From Sphaeroforma sirkka (taxonomy: Eukaryota > Opisthokonta > Ichthyosporea > Ichthyophonida), in NCBI GenBank assembly GCA_001586965.3, contig LUCW03000506.1, positions 1 through 20,000 on the forward strand: a stretch of DNA of 20,000 nt, given 5' to 3'. The notes under the pieces are model-generated. The model had not been told where the DNA came from. It was given only the letters and a program-made list of their open reading frames with translations, and searched no databases. The position numbers and the translations under genes were made by a program. Shown piece after piece: positions 7,043 to 15,640 of this stretch. The first letter of the stretch is position 1. Every line of letters starts with the position of its first letter.

Positions 7043-7564
7043 GCAGTGGTAGCTTGTGTAAGAATGATCGGGACTGCCTCTTGTTAAGAGCCTAAATATC
7101 CTCGATCACACAGGGCGTACCTCTAGCTGTTCTTTATTGAATAATTTTCACTAGAAGTACTAAATGTTCATGACCACTTGCCTAATTTGTAAATAGACAT
7201 AATAACGTAAGTCACGTTAATACATTAGCTGATATAAATAAAGTTCCATCTGAAGAAAAGTTAAAAAAAGAAAAAGACTTATTGGATTTTGGAGATTGGC
7301 GGGAGGACCAAAATCAATAAGTATTAGTTCGGAGATTATAAAATTTAGTTTATAATATCCTACATCTACTAATGTCTCAAATAGGTCCAAGTAGATGAGT
7401 CATACCAAATACTCAGGCTATTGGGGCCATCAAAGTGAATTTAGAACACTTTAGAAATATTGGAAAAAGAGCTTGTATTAAATTATTTAAAATACAAATA
7501 AAAACCAATGTATTATCTCAATTGATCTTGATATTTTAGACTGACCGGAGGTCGTATTTCTACA
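7043..7564 (-). repeat. 5' LTR of element A
   Basis: This is the copy of the repeat at 1-529, placed upstream of gag in the element's own orientation, so it would drive transcription leftwards. Similarity to the left copy ends sharply after TTTCTACA at 7564, which marks the element's right border. The inner border is at 7043, or at 7047 if a canonical CA end is required. The homology to the window start runs exactly to 7043. Confidence 0.95.
7349..7354 (-). promoter_or_regulatory. Putative TATA box in the 5' LTR
   Basis: On the minus strand the motif reads TATAAA about 210 bases inside the LTR start (7564). The same motif stands at 310-315 in the other LTR. Its position fits a U3 promoter with transcription starting some 30 bases further left. 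This is a motif match only. Confidence 0.45.
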
Positions 7565-8166
7565 CAATAGACAGTGGTGTGTGTGGATTGTGACATAAGC
7601 TGCTTGTTGATGTATAATTGACAATAGTGTGTGCGAAGGCCTCAGCTAGTGATGTGACATGGGCGTCGTTGATCGCGGTGGCTGTAACATTTGCCACACT
7701 TTCATACCCCGTGCATACAGTAGCAGCTTGCAATTTGGGACTAAAACTAAGCCAAATACACTGTGTTCACAAAAGTTTGACGTCGTGTACCATTGAATCC
7801 TTCATATACAAAAATACGACAAATTCTAGTAGGCTAGTAACTTCTCATGACAAGTTGGCCATGGGAACTGGTCCCTCGATAATCATTCAGTGTATTGGCA
7901 GTTTGGCGCAATAGTTAGCGTAGATGTTTGCTTTGATTAAACTAAGTAGAAACACCGTTCCTCGGTTACTACGAGAGGTTGGGACCCATGTACAAAGTAC
8001 CAATAGATCCCCATCTAGTCTCAAAGCAGCAATATGCTTGACTTCTTGATTCATTGTCATTATCGATCAATAGCAATACATATGTTGATACAGTTTTAAC
8101 GGCTTCGCAGATTGCGTACCAATTTTAGGTGATATGACGTAAAAAATTTAATCTTGGCTCACGATA
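7565..8166. other. Right flank of element A, no recognised gene
   Basis: This is the first sequence outside the element. The target-site duplication should be the first four to six bases (CAATA...), but its partner lies left of the window. A plus-strand open stretch of about 98 codons (7618-7914) starts with TTG, has no recognisable motif and is probably chance. Confidence 0.4.
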
Positions 8167-8400
8167 CTATATCATTTGTACTGTGGTACAATGGATGAAT
8201 CCCACAAGTTGACCCATACTAGCAGAAACTTCAATAGGTTTGAGTGTCTCAGAAGAGTCAGGCATATCCATGTCTGTATAGACAGCACCGGCCCCTGATG
8301 TACTGGCGTCTGCCGCAATTAGTCGTGGGCTGAGAGGACGTCTCATATCAACATATGTAAGAGGGGCAAAGTCAATCAAGCTCCATAATATTCTCCGCAC
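8167..8400 (-). pseudogene. Relic E: RT C-terminus / RNase H start of a non-gypsy-like retroelement
   Basis: The translated stretch has R-R-I-L-W-S-L-I-D-F-A-P-L, then R-R-P-L-S-P-R-L-I-A-A-D-A-S-T-S-G-A-G-A-V-Y. This resembles the end of RT and the first acidic residue of RNase H (x-A-D-A-S-x-x-G-x-G-A-V) in DIRS-like and related retroelements rather than gypsy, whose usual form is a T-D-A-S embedded differently. No ATG opens it and it ends in TAG. It lies about 0.6 kb downstream of an RT-like fragment on the same strand, the distance expected in one RT domain. The lineage is not certain. Confidence 0.5.
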
Positions 8401-8879
8401 TCGAGGCGGTATAGTGGCAGCGCCCGGTGTTCAATTTCTCATACATTTGTAGTAATAAATAGCACCGACAAAAAAGGACGCTGTAGTATCATACCTCAAT
8501 TTTCATTTGTTGCATATCACACGTGCCAGATGAGCTCGTAGCGGTTTCTGCACGCGCATTTTGCTCAATTTTTACCAGGTCAAACTATACCAGGACTGTT
8601 TGCTTGTAAGCCAATGAACTTGAAATGTCATACCTGTGCAGTTGAATCCTACTCCTTTGGAATATTTTTTTATACGCTGAGCGGTCAAAGTATAATTATA
8701 TGACACAGCCTTAGGGACATATAGCAGATTATATTATATTTTGTCGAGTTCGGTTACCTGTTCGTGCGCAGTTTAGTGAAAAATGCCGACCACTGCCCTC
8801 CCATTATTGGTCACAGCGTAGCAGGATCAATCAGTTTAGTCGTCAGGGTTCAGGAGGAGTCGCACGTTTGGGGGTCGAT

Positions 8880-9390
8880 TTCGTATCAAAATTCGACGAT
8901 CTAGCATCTATAATCAGGTGCTGTTTGATTGGACCTTTAGGGACAGTAAATACTCCATTTCTCATGTTCATTTGCTCTTTCATTAAGTAATTAATCATGC
9001 CATGCTTCTCCTGTCACTAGAGTAGGCTTATACACTCCGTACGTGAGCCATTGAATTTTCTAAATTTAGATCCGTTATTTGGCAACACCTCATCGAGCAT
9101 CATGCCATCATCTTCCCATGACAGTATCTTTTGAACTTCAGGGAGGAGACAACTTAATAGTTCCACCAACATGATACACGATCCGCCTTCAACGGTACTG
9201 GAGGTGTTTTCCTTCCTACATAACCCGTTGATTCTACATCCCGAGCGGTTTGCATCTTATATTCAAGTCGGACACAATCCCGGGCACTCACATACGCTCG
9301 TGCAGCGACGTGTAAACACGCAGCACTTGTCTCCTTATCTCGTATCATTCTCTCTACTCCTACCAGTTGATTTAAACTGATAGCCATCCG
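8880..9390 (-). pseudogene. Relic E: RT N-terminal region, frameshifted
   Basis: An open stretch (9387-9154) reads through R-D-C-V-R-L-E-Y-K-M-Q-T-A-R and P-P-V-P-L-K-A-D-R-V. After frame changes another frame shows L-P-E-V-Q-K-I-L-S-W-E-D-D-G. Near 8957-8890 comes G-V-F-T-V-P-K-G then H-L-I-I-D-A-R-S-S-N-F. The last pair matches the RT strand pattern FxVPK...RxIxDxRxxN found in DIRS-type and other non-gypsy RTs. The RNase H-like piece at 8400-8167 is in the same direction at a fitting distance. In 8401-8879 I could not find the YxDD box. There are many stops, so this is a decayed copy. Confidence 0.45.
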
Positions 9391-9459
9391 GTTTTAACAG
9401 GTGATAATCACAGCTTTTCGGACCTTAAACCCTAAAACTCCCAAGAGTTAGGTCAATGC

Positions 9460-9521
9460 TTAACCGACTTCCGAGAGCAGATTAAGTTTGTTAACCGATT
9501 CCCGAAAGTGGATTAAGTCTT
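9460..9521 (+). repeat. Two tandem copies of a 31-base unit
   Basis: The units at 9460-9490 and 9491-9521 share TTAACCGA...GATTAAGT, with 24 of 31 positions equal. This is a short local duplication with no other feature attached. Confidence 0.7.
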
Positions 9522-10065
9522 CCAACCGTAACATTTTAAAAATAACTGCGGTTCTATGTGAGTCACAACCTATGCAGAAAGGTACCATGTGACCAGCGTG
9601 AGATTTAATTGCAGAGAAGTCGAAATAGAATTGAATCAAGTTTCAAAGTGTTCTGCATAAGGATTCTCACACTGACCATATGAGGTTTTACCCTGGCCAG
9701 CCCAAGTGGCTGAACACTAGCACAAACACCTTAGGTATAGAACCAAAGGTGAGGACAGAAATAAATACATACATCTGCACTTTGTTCAAAGTATACAACA
9801 TTGCACTCTAACAAGATGCACTGTCGTATAGGTAAAGGAAAGATAAATTCTTAATTTTTAGGGTTTAGGATTGACGTAGCCCCGGTACCTTAACTAGTGA
9901 TGTCCGGCACCTGCCCCTGAGCGGCTTTTAGCCTGATTGGCATGGACTTGCTTTCCTTCTCGCTGTCTTTGGAGCCCTTCGAGGACAAATTGCTCTGAGT
10001 TTCCATCAAACCCTTGACCGGTTTCAGCCACATCTTTCTCGATTTGTGAGATACTATCAAGCATA
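9522..10065. other. Spacer with no supported gene
   Basis: AT-rich up to about 9880, then GC-richer. A telomere-like TTTTTAGGGTTTAGG at 9856-9870 forms a rough inverted pair with CCTTAAACCCTAAAA at 9423-9437. A minus-strand open stretch overlaps 9894-10183, opposite the start of the next open frame. It lacks an ATG at its right end and is not a confident gene. Confidence 0.4.
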
Positions 10066-10866
10066 GATAAAGACACACCCGACACTTTCCGATTTGGCTC
10101 CACAAGCCCGCCTGCTCCGCCTGCAAAAAGACCGCGGTCACAGGCGCCCAATAGCAGCAGTGAGCCTCCCAGCTACCGCTCAAAAGTGGACAAACCTACA
10201 AAACCGAGCCCTGAAAAACGCCCGACCCTAACAGCTTCTCAGTCCCAACCGCAGCCGCCAGTACCCGAACACCTTTTGACGAAAGTGGTGGGCCGCCCGA
10301 TGCCGGACAAAACTCTTCATGATATGGATGACATAACTCCGGTATGGCTCTTCTTCCGAGTAATTTTCCCTAACGGCAAGCCCCCATCTCGATCAGTATT
10401 TGAAAAATACTGGCATGCCCAACCAGTTCTCAATCTCCACCACTTTCTCTGGTATCTTCCGTCTAAATCGGTATCTCAACCAAATCGCCGCGGAAGCTCC
10501 ACCAGTTTCATCCGCCTTTGTGTTCCTAGCGACGCTGTCGCCCAGGTAAAACGACATGTAGCACTTACGAGGAAATGGCAGCTTGATGAAAACATCGACC
10601 CCCGCTCCCAACAACATCCCGACGCTACGAAAGCAGCTTTAATCCATTATCTCCGCACCAAGCGGGAGGCCCGCTGCACACATGAACGAGCGCCAAAAAT
10701 TCTTGACCGCAGCATGGATGCACTACTGATCCCACTTGTCAACTCCACTAACGCAGACATCCTCCAATCTACCGCGGATCGTCTGCAGAAGGCTTACCAA
10801 GCAAAGCATAATGCAAACCTCTTCTCACCTAACCCGCAAATCCCGGCAAACGCTAATCTTTCCTGA
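10066..10866 (+). CDS. Unrecognised GC-rich open frame, about 266 codons, no upstream ATG
   Basis: The frame is open from just after TAG at 10063 to TGA at 10866. The first ATG in frame is at 10300, which would give 188 residues. Codons before it still look protein-like: a Pro/Ser-rich, basic stretch with K-R-P-R and S-P-E-K-R-P. The rest looks globular (P-V-W-L-F-F-R-V-I-F-P-N-G, H-H-F-L-W-Y-L-P, then charged helices with R-T-K-R-E-A-R). I do not recognise a family. It is richer in C and G than its flanks. A missing 5' exon, a truncated transposon gene (for example a Gag-like protein) or a pseudogene are all possible. An AATAAA lies about 75 bases downstream, which supports a plus-strand transcript. 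Confidence 0.5.
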   Translation, partial: DKDTPDTFRFGSTSPPAPPAKRPRSQAPNSSSEPPSYRSKVDKPTKPSPEKRPTLTASQSQPQPPVPEHLLTKVVGRPMPDKTLHDMDDITPVWLFFRVIFPNGKPPSRSVFEKYWHAQPVLNLHHFLWYLPSKSVSQPNRRGSSTSFIRLCVPSDAVAQVKRHVALTRKWQLDENIDPRSQQHPDATKAALIHYLRTKREARCTHERAPKILDRSMDALLIPLVNSTNADILQSTADRLQKAYQAKHNANLFSPNPQIPANANLS

Positions 10867-10938
10867 ACCACTACAGCGACTATGAGAGCCATACCATATG
10901 TTCATACATTGTAATATACATACTTGTCATTTTTTTGA

Positions 10939-10944
10939 AATAAA
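10939..10944 (+). terminator. Putative polyadenylation signal after the 10066-10866 frame
   Basis: AATAAA in an AT-rich stretch, 73 bases after the TGA at 10866. Motif only. Confidence 0.35.
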
Positions 10945-10984
10945 TAATATTAACCCTATCAAGCCAAATTTTCAGTTACAGAGC

Positions 10985-11480
10985 AGATTGCATGATTCAT
11001 ACCTGAGAGACACAAATTCTTTACCTGATATGTTATCCAGGTTTGTACCTGACTTTAATGGGTCGGTACGAGAGCTCTTAGCCACCGATTCAAAAATAGA
11101 GTCCACGATGGTTTGGGCTAGCCCAAAAAATACATGGATCACATATTGTAGATATTCTTTCTGCACATCATAGCACGCAGTTGAAAGATTATAGAACGTT
11201 AAATCGTTCTTTTAGAATTGCATTTCAATGCGTGGGCTAGCCCACTATTCCAGTTAGTTGTTTAGTTATCAAACTATGTTCATATGCATAAACGTTGTTG
11301 TGTTTTCCACTACGTAAATCATACCTGTGACTCAAAATGGTATTAATCATGATACACAGTGAACTAATATATAGAGATAGAGAAGGAGATACCATTCTGT
11401 ATCAGGACACCTGAGCAGTCCTAAACAGTCCTTGAGGATATACTTTAATATGTTGTTTTTAACATATACCCCCCTCCAAA
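10985..11480 (+). pseudogene. Relic B: RNase H C-terminus and Dam-like domain
   Basis: S-L-P-D-M-L-S-R-F-V-P-D-F and V-R-E-L-L-A-T-D (about 11018-11090) match H-L-P-D-M-L-S-R-L-V-P-D-Y and V-K-E-L-L-A-T-D of element A. A frame change then gives H-I-V-D-I-L-S-A-H-H-S-T-Q and D-Y-R-T-L, opposite T-V-D-M-F-A-A-E-H-N-K-Q and E-Y-R-S-L. Next comes W-A-S-P-L-F-Q-L opposite W-A-N-P-P-C-Q-L, then L-L-C-F-P-L-R-K-S opposite T-L-C-C-P-L-R-N-S. Two UGA codons (11328-11330 and 11433-11435) stand exactly opposite tryptophans of element A (in P-W-I-R and P-W-K-H). The match extends to Y-T-L-I-C-C near 11450. The NPP motif has become SPL. Confidence 0.85.
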
Positions 11481-11932
11481 CCCTTCCTTAAAAAGGTTAA
11501 AGTCAGAAATTCTACTCTATATACTTGAACGTAAATCAGTTCAAGGACAACACAGCACCTGAAGTTTGTGCACAAGAATATATTCTACTACAGATAAAGC
11601 TGTCAAGAAATGTAAATTTCTAGCTCGAACATCATACATTAATATATGATCGGAGTCCGAAGTGTTCCAGATACTTTTTTAAAAGGGACAAATAGACACA
11701 TACCAAAAAGCATGCTGGATTATCTGTAGGTATACTCTACGGACAACTGTTACATTTGCACATACATACGAATATCATAATACGATTATTAAACAAGTCG
11801 TGCGTAGCTATTGATTCCAAGCGCAAGAAAGACCTCGGATTAAAGGAGCACGGTAGTCTGGAGACATTCCAGACTAGAAAAAACACGCAAGTGAATTCTT
11901 AACACTCCTATCGTTTTTTCTGGAATAGTAGA
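11481..11932 (+). other. Relic B: degenerate linker region
   Basis: This lies where element A has its charged linker between the Dam-like domain and the integrase finger, and the length is similar. The sequence is AT-rich and I see no secure protein match. Confidence 0.4.
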
Positions 11933-12580
11933 ATGAGAAAATATCCTTACATGGCTCATGCAAAATTAAAGCTGGAGTACCAAAATATAGTAGAAACTCT
12001 CAAAGACACCAAGCATAACGGAATAGCGCAACTAAGCGTTTTTAGCAAACAAAGTATATCTATCATGCACAACTGTGATCTCAATCAGATCAAGCGTCAT
12101 GTATTCACACCACTTAAGAGTGCGATGAATGATGCTCCATGACGCAGAGTCATCTTTAATTTGGTTGACTTGCCTACGTCTGCCCACATAGGTGACCGTT
12201 ACATATGCTACTTCTTTGATGTAGCGCACGGGTCAACCTTTTCTATTCTTAAGAGTGTAAGAACGCTCAGATTGTGGCAGAAATATGTTGCCAAGTCTTG
12301 CTAGTCACGGGTGGCTAGGTATCATTTGCTCGGAAATTACGGTAGCGAGTTCTGTGATGACGTATTGGAATCATTCCGACTTGTATATCAGGCATGAGCT
12401 ACAAGAGAAGTGCCCCATACAAAACACAAACGCAAGGCGCAAACGAAACACGCCATAGGAGAACTAAGTACTTTTGTGTATTGCATTATTGGTTGATGCA
12501 GATGATTGGCCGTATCATCTTAAATGGGTACAGACACTGATAACTGAGTGTGACAATCACTTTAAAGCTCTAGGGCGTTA
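11933..12580 (+). pseudogene. Relic B: integrase finger and core with lost catalytic residues
   Basis: C-D-L-N-Q-I-K-R-H with T-P-L-K-S (about 12070-12120) corresponds to the second half of the zinc finger. R-R-V-I-F-N-L-V-D-L-P follows, then G-D-R-Y-I-C-Y-F-F-D-V-A-H-G, the core strand. The first catalytic aspartate has become asparagine (AAT, 12158-12160) and the second is asparagine in G-N-Y-G-S-E-F (AAT, 12335-12337). The glutamate in Q-G-A-N-E-T-R-H is kept (GAA, 12445-12447). D-D-W-P-Y-H-L-K-W-V-Q-T (about 12500-12540) matches the segment after the core in element A. This fragment ends near 12580. Confidence 0.88.
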
Positions 12581-12659
12581 GTGTATATCATCAGGGCGAC
12601 CTGATTTCCGCCGATCGGTTGGCAGTGCTGCTAGAAGTTGACCGGCCGGACAACCAAGA

Positions 12660-13238
12660 CCGAGTTTGGTCGTGGTACCATACGGTTGCGTTCTGGCAAT
12701 GATACGTTGATGGTTTCGCACGTATCCTCAAGCCCATCTCGGCTCTCCTTAAAGAAGGATCCCGGTTCAAATGAGGTGCAGCCCAGCAGAAAGCGTTCGA
12801 CACAATATGAGCATTTGATAAAGCAATGCCTGAGCCGGGCGAGCGTCTATACATGTCAGTTTGCCAATAAATGCGAACACATCGGTCTTGGAGGTACTAT
12901 TTATGTCCTCTGCAAATGTGACCTCTTGCCAGTCGCATACTTCTCATCGTAATTCTCCTCGGCGCAACTCAACTACGTTACCGATAATGAGTGGCTAGCG
13001 CAGGCCTATGGTCTCCGTATACACTGGGCGATGTTTGGCAACTCTCATCACACAAACTGAACAACCATCTCTACTGATTATAAGGCGTTGCTCACCCTGT
13101 GCCATCGTGAGATCGTCACAAATGACCCTCGATCAGGTCCGTTGGCAGGAAGTCTGTCGTGATCGGGATGTCTACCTGTTTCATATCCGCGGTAAAAATA
13201 ACAACACAGCGGTTATGCTGAGCCTCTCTCGCCAATAA
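12660..13238 (+). pseudogene. Relic C: RT thumb and RNase H
   Basis: G-F-A-R-I-L-K-P-I-S-A-L-L-K-E-G-S-R-F-K (from about 12712) is the typical end of gypsy RT, followed by UGA (12772-12774) where the family has tryptophan (F-x-W), then A-A-Q-Q-K-A-F-D-T-I. RNase H is visible as L-P-V-A-Y-F-S-S (12925) then L-N-Y-V-T-D-N-E-W-L-A-Q, then I-S-T-D-Y-K-A-L-L-T-L (13070-13095), then, after a frame change, V-Y-L-F-H-I-R-G-K-N-N-N-T-A, corresponding to the usual xxRGxxNxxADxLSR end, with the aspartate lost. There are several stops. Confidence 0.85.
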
Positions 13239-13735
13239 GGCTGATCCTTTGAAGGACCCAGTTGGGGCCCAATCGACAAGTATCAGACGGTTCGTCACGT
13301 GACGGTTCTTTGCTAAAAGATGGGTCCCTCCTCAGAGCAAAAAGTATATGGTAAACCGTAAACGCTTTACTACCGCCGAGGAGAGCACTGGACCGCACAA
13401 ATGACACTTTTTTGCTTTCAGGCAACAACCACCTGCCGATGTATCTCTCCCATCTTTCAAAAGGGGCGCACTTTCCGAGTTGTCTCAACGGCATCTTGGC
13501 GATGCAATCCAAACCACGGACCACAGCACCTTAGCCCACACCGTCAGATGTTGCATCGCTGAAGCGTGCAGCGGCACAAGCCACGGAACCCAAACACCGT
13601 TTTAGAGCTCAACACACATATACAAGCAGCACGTACAGCACAACTTGCCCAAGTCTAAGGCGACGCGGAATCCGCCGCTTGTATAGCCATGAAAGGCCCA
13701 TTGTCTATGTATAGCATTTGGGGATTTAGACTATC
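13239..13735 (+). other. Relic C: linker between RNase H and integrase, no secure match
   Basis: This fits the spacer between RNase H and the integrase finger in position. I see only short open stretches and no recognisable motif on either strand. Confidence 0.4.
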
Positions 13736-14300
13736 ATGGCCACACGTTTAGAACGTCATTACGGCCACGCACAAAGTCTACATAGATATTGATACCGACA
13801 AGCTTGTCGTAAACTGCTGTGCACAACATGTATGGTGGGAACAGGCAATAATGCATGGTGCGAGTGATCAAGAGGTCGTGTCACTGTTGCTAGCTGCGTG
13901 CGTATGCATGAGACGCAAGAGCGGTGGTTACTTCAGCAGTCCGTTCGAGAGCGTGACATGTTCTACCATGTGCTCATGATTCTGCTACGTTGCCAAAAAC
14001 CGCCGTCGGTTATATACATCTTCGCCTGGTTGTTGAAAGGGCGCAACATTTGTTCTGGCGAAGCCTTCTCGCTTCAAGAGTGCTACGAAGGCTATAAAGT
14101 TTTTCAATGAGATTGCGTGCTCGTGGGTCTAATCTGAGCTGTACACTAGTGGCAAGGGCTCCGTCTTTATAGCTTAAGAATTCAAAAACTTCGTCAGTAA
14201 TGGTAAAGGAATTGATACTGAAGTCTATGACTGAGCGTGATCAGGGTGCTAAGTCCCCCGGGTTTACAAGTTTTATATTGCCTCGATGCTGTGACCACGG
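13736..14300 (+). pseudogene. Relic C: integrase zinc finger and catalytic core
   Basis: One frame reads E-R-H-Y-G-H-A-Q-S-L-H-R-Y (about 13750-13790) and, after a stop, K-L-L-C-T-T-C, the H-x3-H and C-x2-C of an integrase finger. Around 14000-14100, pieces such as V-I-Y-I-F-A-W-L-L and K-F-F-N-E-I-A-C-S-W fit the core strand and helix. Near 14145-14200, S-G-K-G-S-V-F-I-A then E-F-K-N-F-V fits the block around the second aspartate (normally S/T-D-x-G-x-x-F), with the aspartate missing. The third catalytic residue was not found. Confidence 0.65.
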
Positions 14301-14306
14301 CTACAA

Positions 14307-14705
14307 ATGATTTTGCAATATACCATGGTGGCCCACATTGTGTGTGATGGTGAACGGGAGTTCAAGCTTGAAGTGTATCTCATTCTAGCCAGTGAGGATT
14401 CGGCTAGGGCGCTCGTTCAGAACGATGCAGCGTTCCAACGCATCGAAAACAAGGCGAAAGAAGCCCAGCGTGTGCGGCCAAATACGGCCCGAAAGCCAGC
14501 CAAGGCCTTGGTACCAGGTCCCTGGTCATGTTCAAAGCTTTGGCCGACCGCCAGAAGGTGGACGGTAAGTGAAAGGGCCGAGCGACTGTGAAGTCGCAAG
14601 ATAGCTGTGTCAAATATACCATCTCGGTCCACGGCAAAGAGGTCCAGCGTCATAGAAGGCAGCTCCGGGAGCATATCTTCCCCGTTTTCCCAGTTATTGG
14701 GCAGT
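14307..14705 (+). pseudogene. Relic C: integrase C-terminal GPY/F module
   Basis: A helix-like stretch (I-E-N-K-A-K-E-A-Q-R-V-R) comes first, matching the region just before the integrase C-terminal barrel. Then V-M-F-K-A-L-A-D-R-Q-K-V-D-G-K is followed by UGA (14570-14572) where K-W-x-G-P is expected, then K-G-R-A-T-V and V-K-Y-T-I-S-V-H-G-K-E-V-Q-R-H-R-R-Q-L. This is the usual layout of the GPY/F module (K-W-x-G-P-x-x-V ... Y-x-V ... G-K ... R-x-x-H-x-x-x-L). It ends in TAG at about 14703. Confidence 0.8.
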
Positions 14706-14889
14706 AGGTGGAACTAGTCTTTACGGGTGCATACGATTGATGGTAATTTATCGACTCACCACTCCGTAAGGAGTCCATTGAGGAGAAGCGTGTGGTGTTG
14801 CACCATCTCCGATTGAAAAACCTCAAAGGGTCAATCTTGATAAAGCCAAGGAATGAACTGATGCAGCGACAAGCAAGCGGTGAACTAAT

Positions 14890-15640
14890 TTAATTTTGAC
14901 GGGACTTTAAGAAAGTCCGAGTATTTTTAGATCGAAAACCGTTTATACACGAGGCGTTAGATTCCTTAGGAGAAGCAAAAATGTGCTTTAAGATAGACCA
15001 CATACAAAGTTATCACTTATTTTAAACACTTCGGGGTTACCGAAAGTGTTTCTCCTTCGCGTGGAAAGCAAAGCAGTACCTGTTTGCAGGAGCACCCATT
15101 GGGCTGTAGTTAAGGTATACTTAATCATCGTTACCGCTACACACGTAGTATGTCAAGTACTTGCACGTTTAAACGCGCATAACTTCGAAATAAGCGAAAC
15201 TAAGTGTGAGTTGGGACTAAACAAGGCACCATTCGGCACCCCGTCTAGCGGACTTGCCAAAGCCATTTATCCACCTGCGTTACACAAAGTCAAGCTTAAT
15301 GACTTATCGACAGCAGAATACGAAGACGCATTCAAAAACGTTAAGACCGCTGTGGCCGCTGCACCACTGATGCGAAGACCTGTGGATGAGATACCTTTTG
15401 AGGTGGCTAAACCACAGTCGCACCCGACAGTTATGTGGAAGGCGTATTCTACCAAGTGGTAGACAATAAACCTCGATAATGTACAGTTCTTTTGTACGAG
15501 CTTAAAATCTTCACAGCGTAACTACCCGACAGTTAAGCAATAACTACTTGCCACAAGAGTATCTGCTTTAAAGTACTTCAAAGACTATTTTTACTGCACG
15601 CACATTAAAGTGGCTTGCAAATAAAAGTCTTGTTCGGCAT
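14890..15640 (+). pseudogene. Relic D: reverse transcriptase and RNase H
   Basis: K-K-V-R-V-F-L-D-R (about 14910) matches K-T-R-V-V-L-D-L of element A, then A-K-M-C-F-K-I-D-H (motif A, aspartate kept), K-C-F-S-F-A-W-K-A-K-Q-Y-L-F and G-A-P-I-G-L. YLDD is not preserved (V-Y-L-I-I-V near 15115, where V-Y-L-D-D-I is expected). From 15170 an open stretch gives R-L-N-A-H-N-F-E-I-S-E-T-K-C-E, then Y-E-D-A-F-K-N-V-K-T-A, P-V-D-E-I-P-F-E-V-A. After shifts come S-S-Q-R-N-Y-P-T-V-K-Q, then a stop, and Y-F-K-D-Y-F-Y with I-K-V-A-C-K, opposite S-Q-R-N-Y-P-T-I-K-Q-E and F-K-D-Y-L-Y of element A. Confidence 0.87.

Larger units (their letters stand above)
1..7564 (-). mobile_element. Element A: Ty3/gypsy-type LTR retrotransposon, nearly complete, frameshifted
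   Basis: Two near-identical direct repeats bracket a minus-strand gag-protease-RT-RNase H-integrase order, which is the Ty3/gypsy order (integrase last). All catalytic signatures can be found: a protease D-x-G-A, RT YLDD, RNase H acidic residues, an HHCC finger and a DD35E integrase. Two things are unusual: a Dam-methyltransferase-like segment between RNase H and integrase, and a chromodomain-like C-terminus. At least twelve single-base frameshifts split pol, several in homopolymers. The left end touches the window edge, so the outer border of the 3' LTR and the left target-site duplication cannot be seen. The right flank begins at 7565. The copy is inactive as sequenced unless the indels are assembly errors. 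Confidence 0.93.
10960..12580 (+). mobile_element. Relic B: decayed pol fragment of the element A family
   Basis: Conceptual translation in shifting frames matches element A Pol in the same order: RNase H end, Dam-like domain, linker, integrase finger, integrase core and the region after the core. RT, protease, gag and LTRs are not seen. The direction is opposite to element A. Divergence is strong, with many stops and shifts and two of three integrase catalytic residues lost, so it is much older than element A. Confidence 0.88.
12640..14705 (+). mobile_element. Relic C: Ty3/gypsy pol fragment of another lineage
   Basis: The order RT thumb, RNase H, HHCC finger, integrase core and GPY/F C-terminus is preserved on the plus strand. 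The sequence is clearly unlike element A (for example L-P-V-A-Y-F-S-S and S-T-D-Y-K-A-L in RNase H) and lacks the Dam-like segment. It lies between relics B and D, which belong to the element A family, so insertion of one element into another, followed by decay, is likely. No LTRs were recognised. Base composition is closer to 50% GC than that of its neighbours. Confidence 0.82.

Noticed and set aside
7618..7914. Plus-strand open stretch of about 98 codons
   Set aside because: It starts with TTG, has no motif, no family likeness and no supporting signals.
996..14572. Nuclear reassignment of UGA to tryptophan
   Set aside because: It would explain the UGA codons at Trp sites, but these are in decaying elements, UAA and UAG stops also break the relics, and the one cellular gene uses TGG for all its tryptophans. 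Kept only as a testable alternative.
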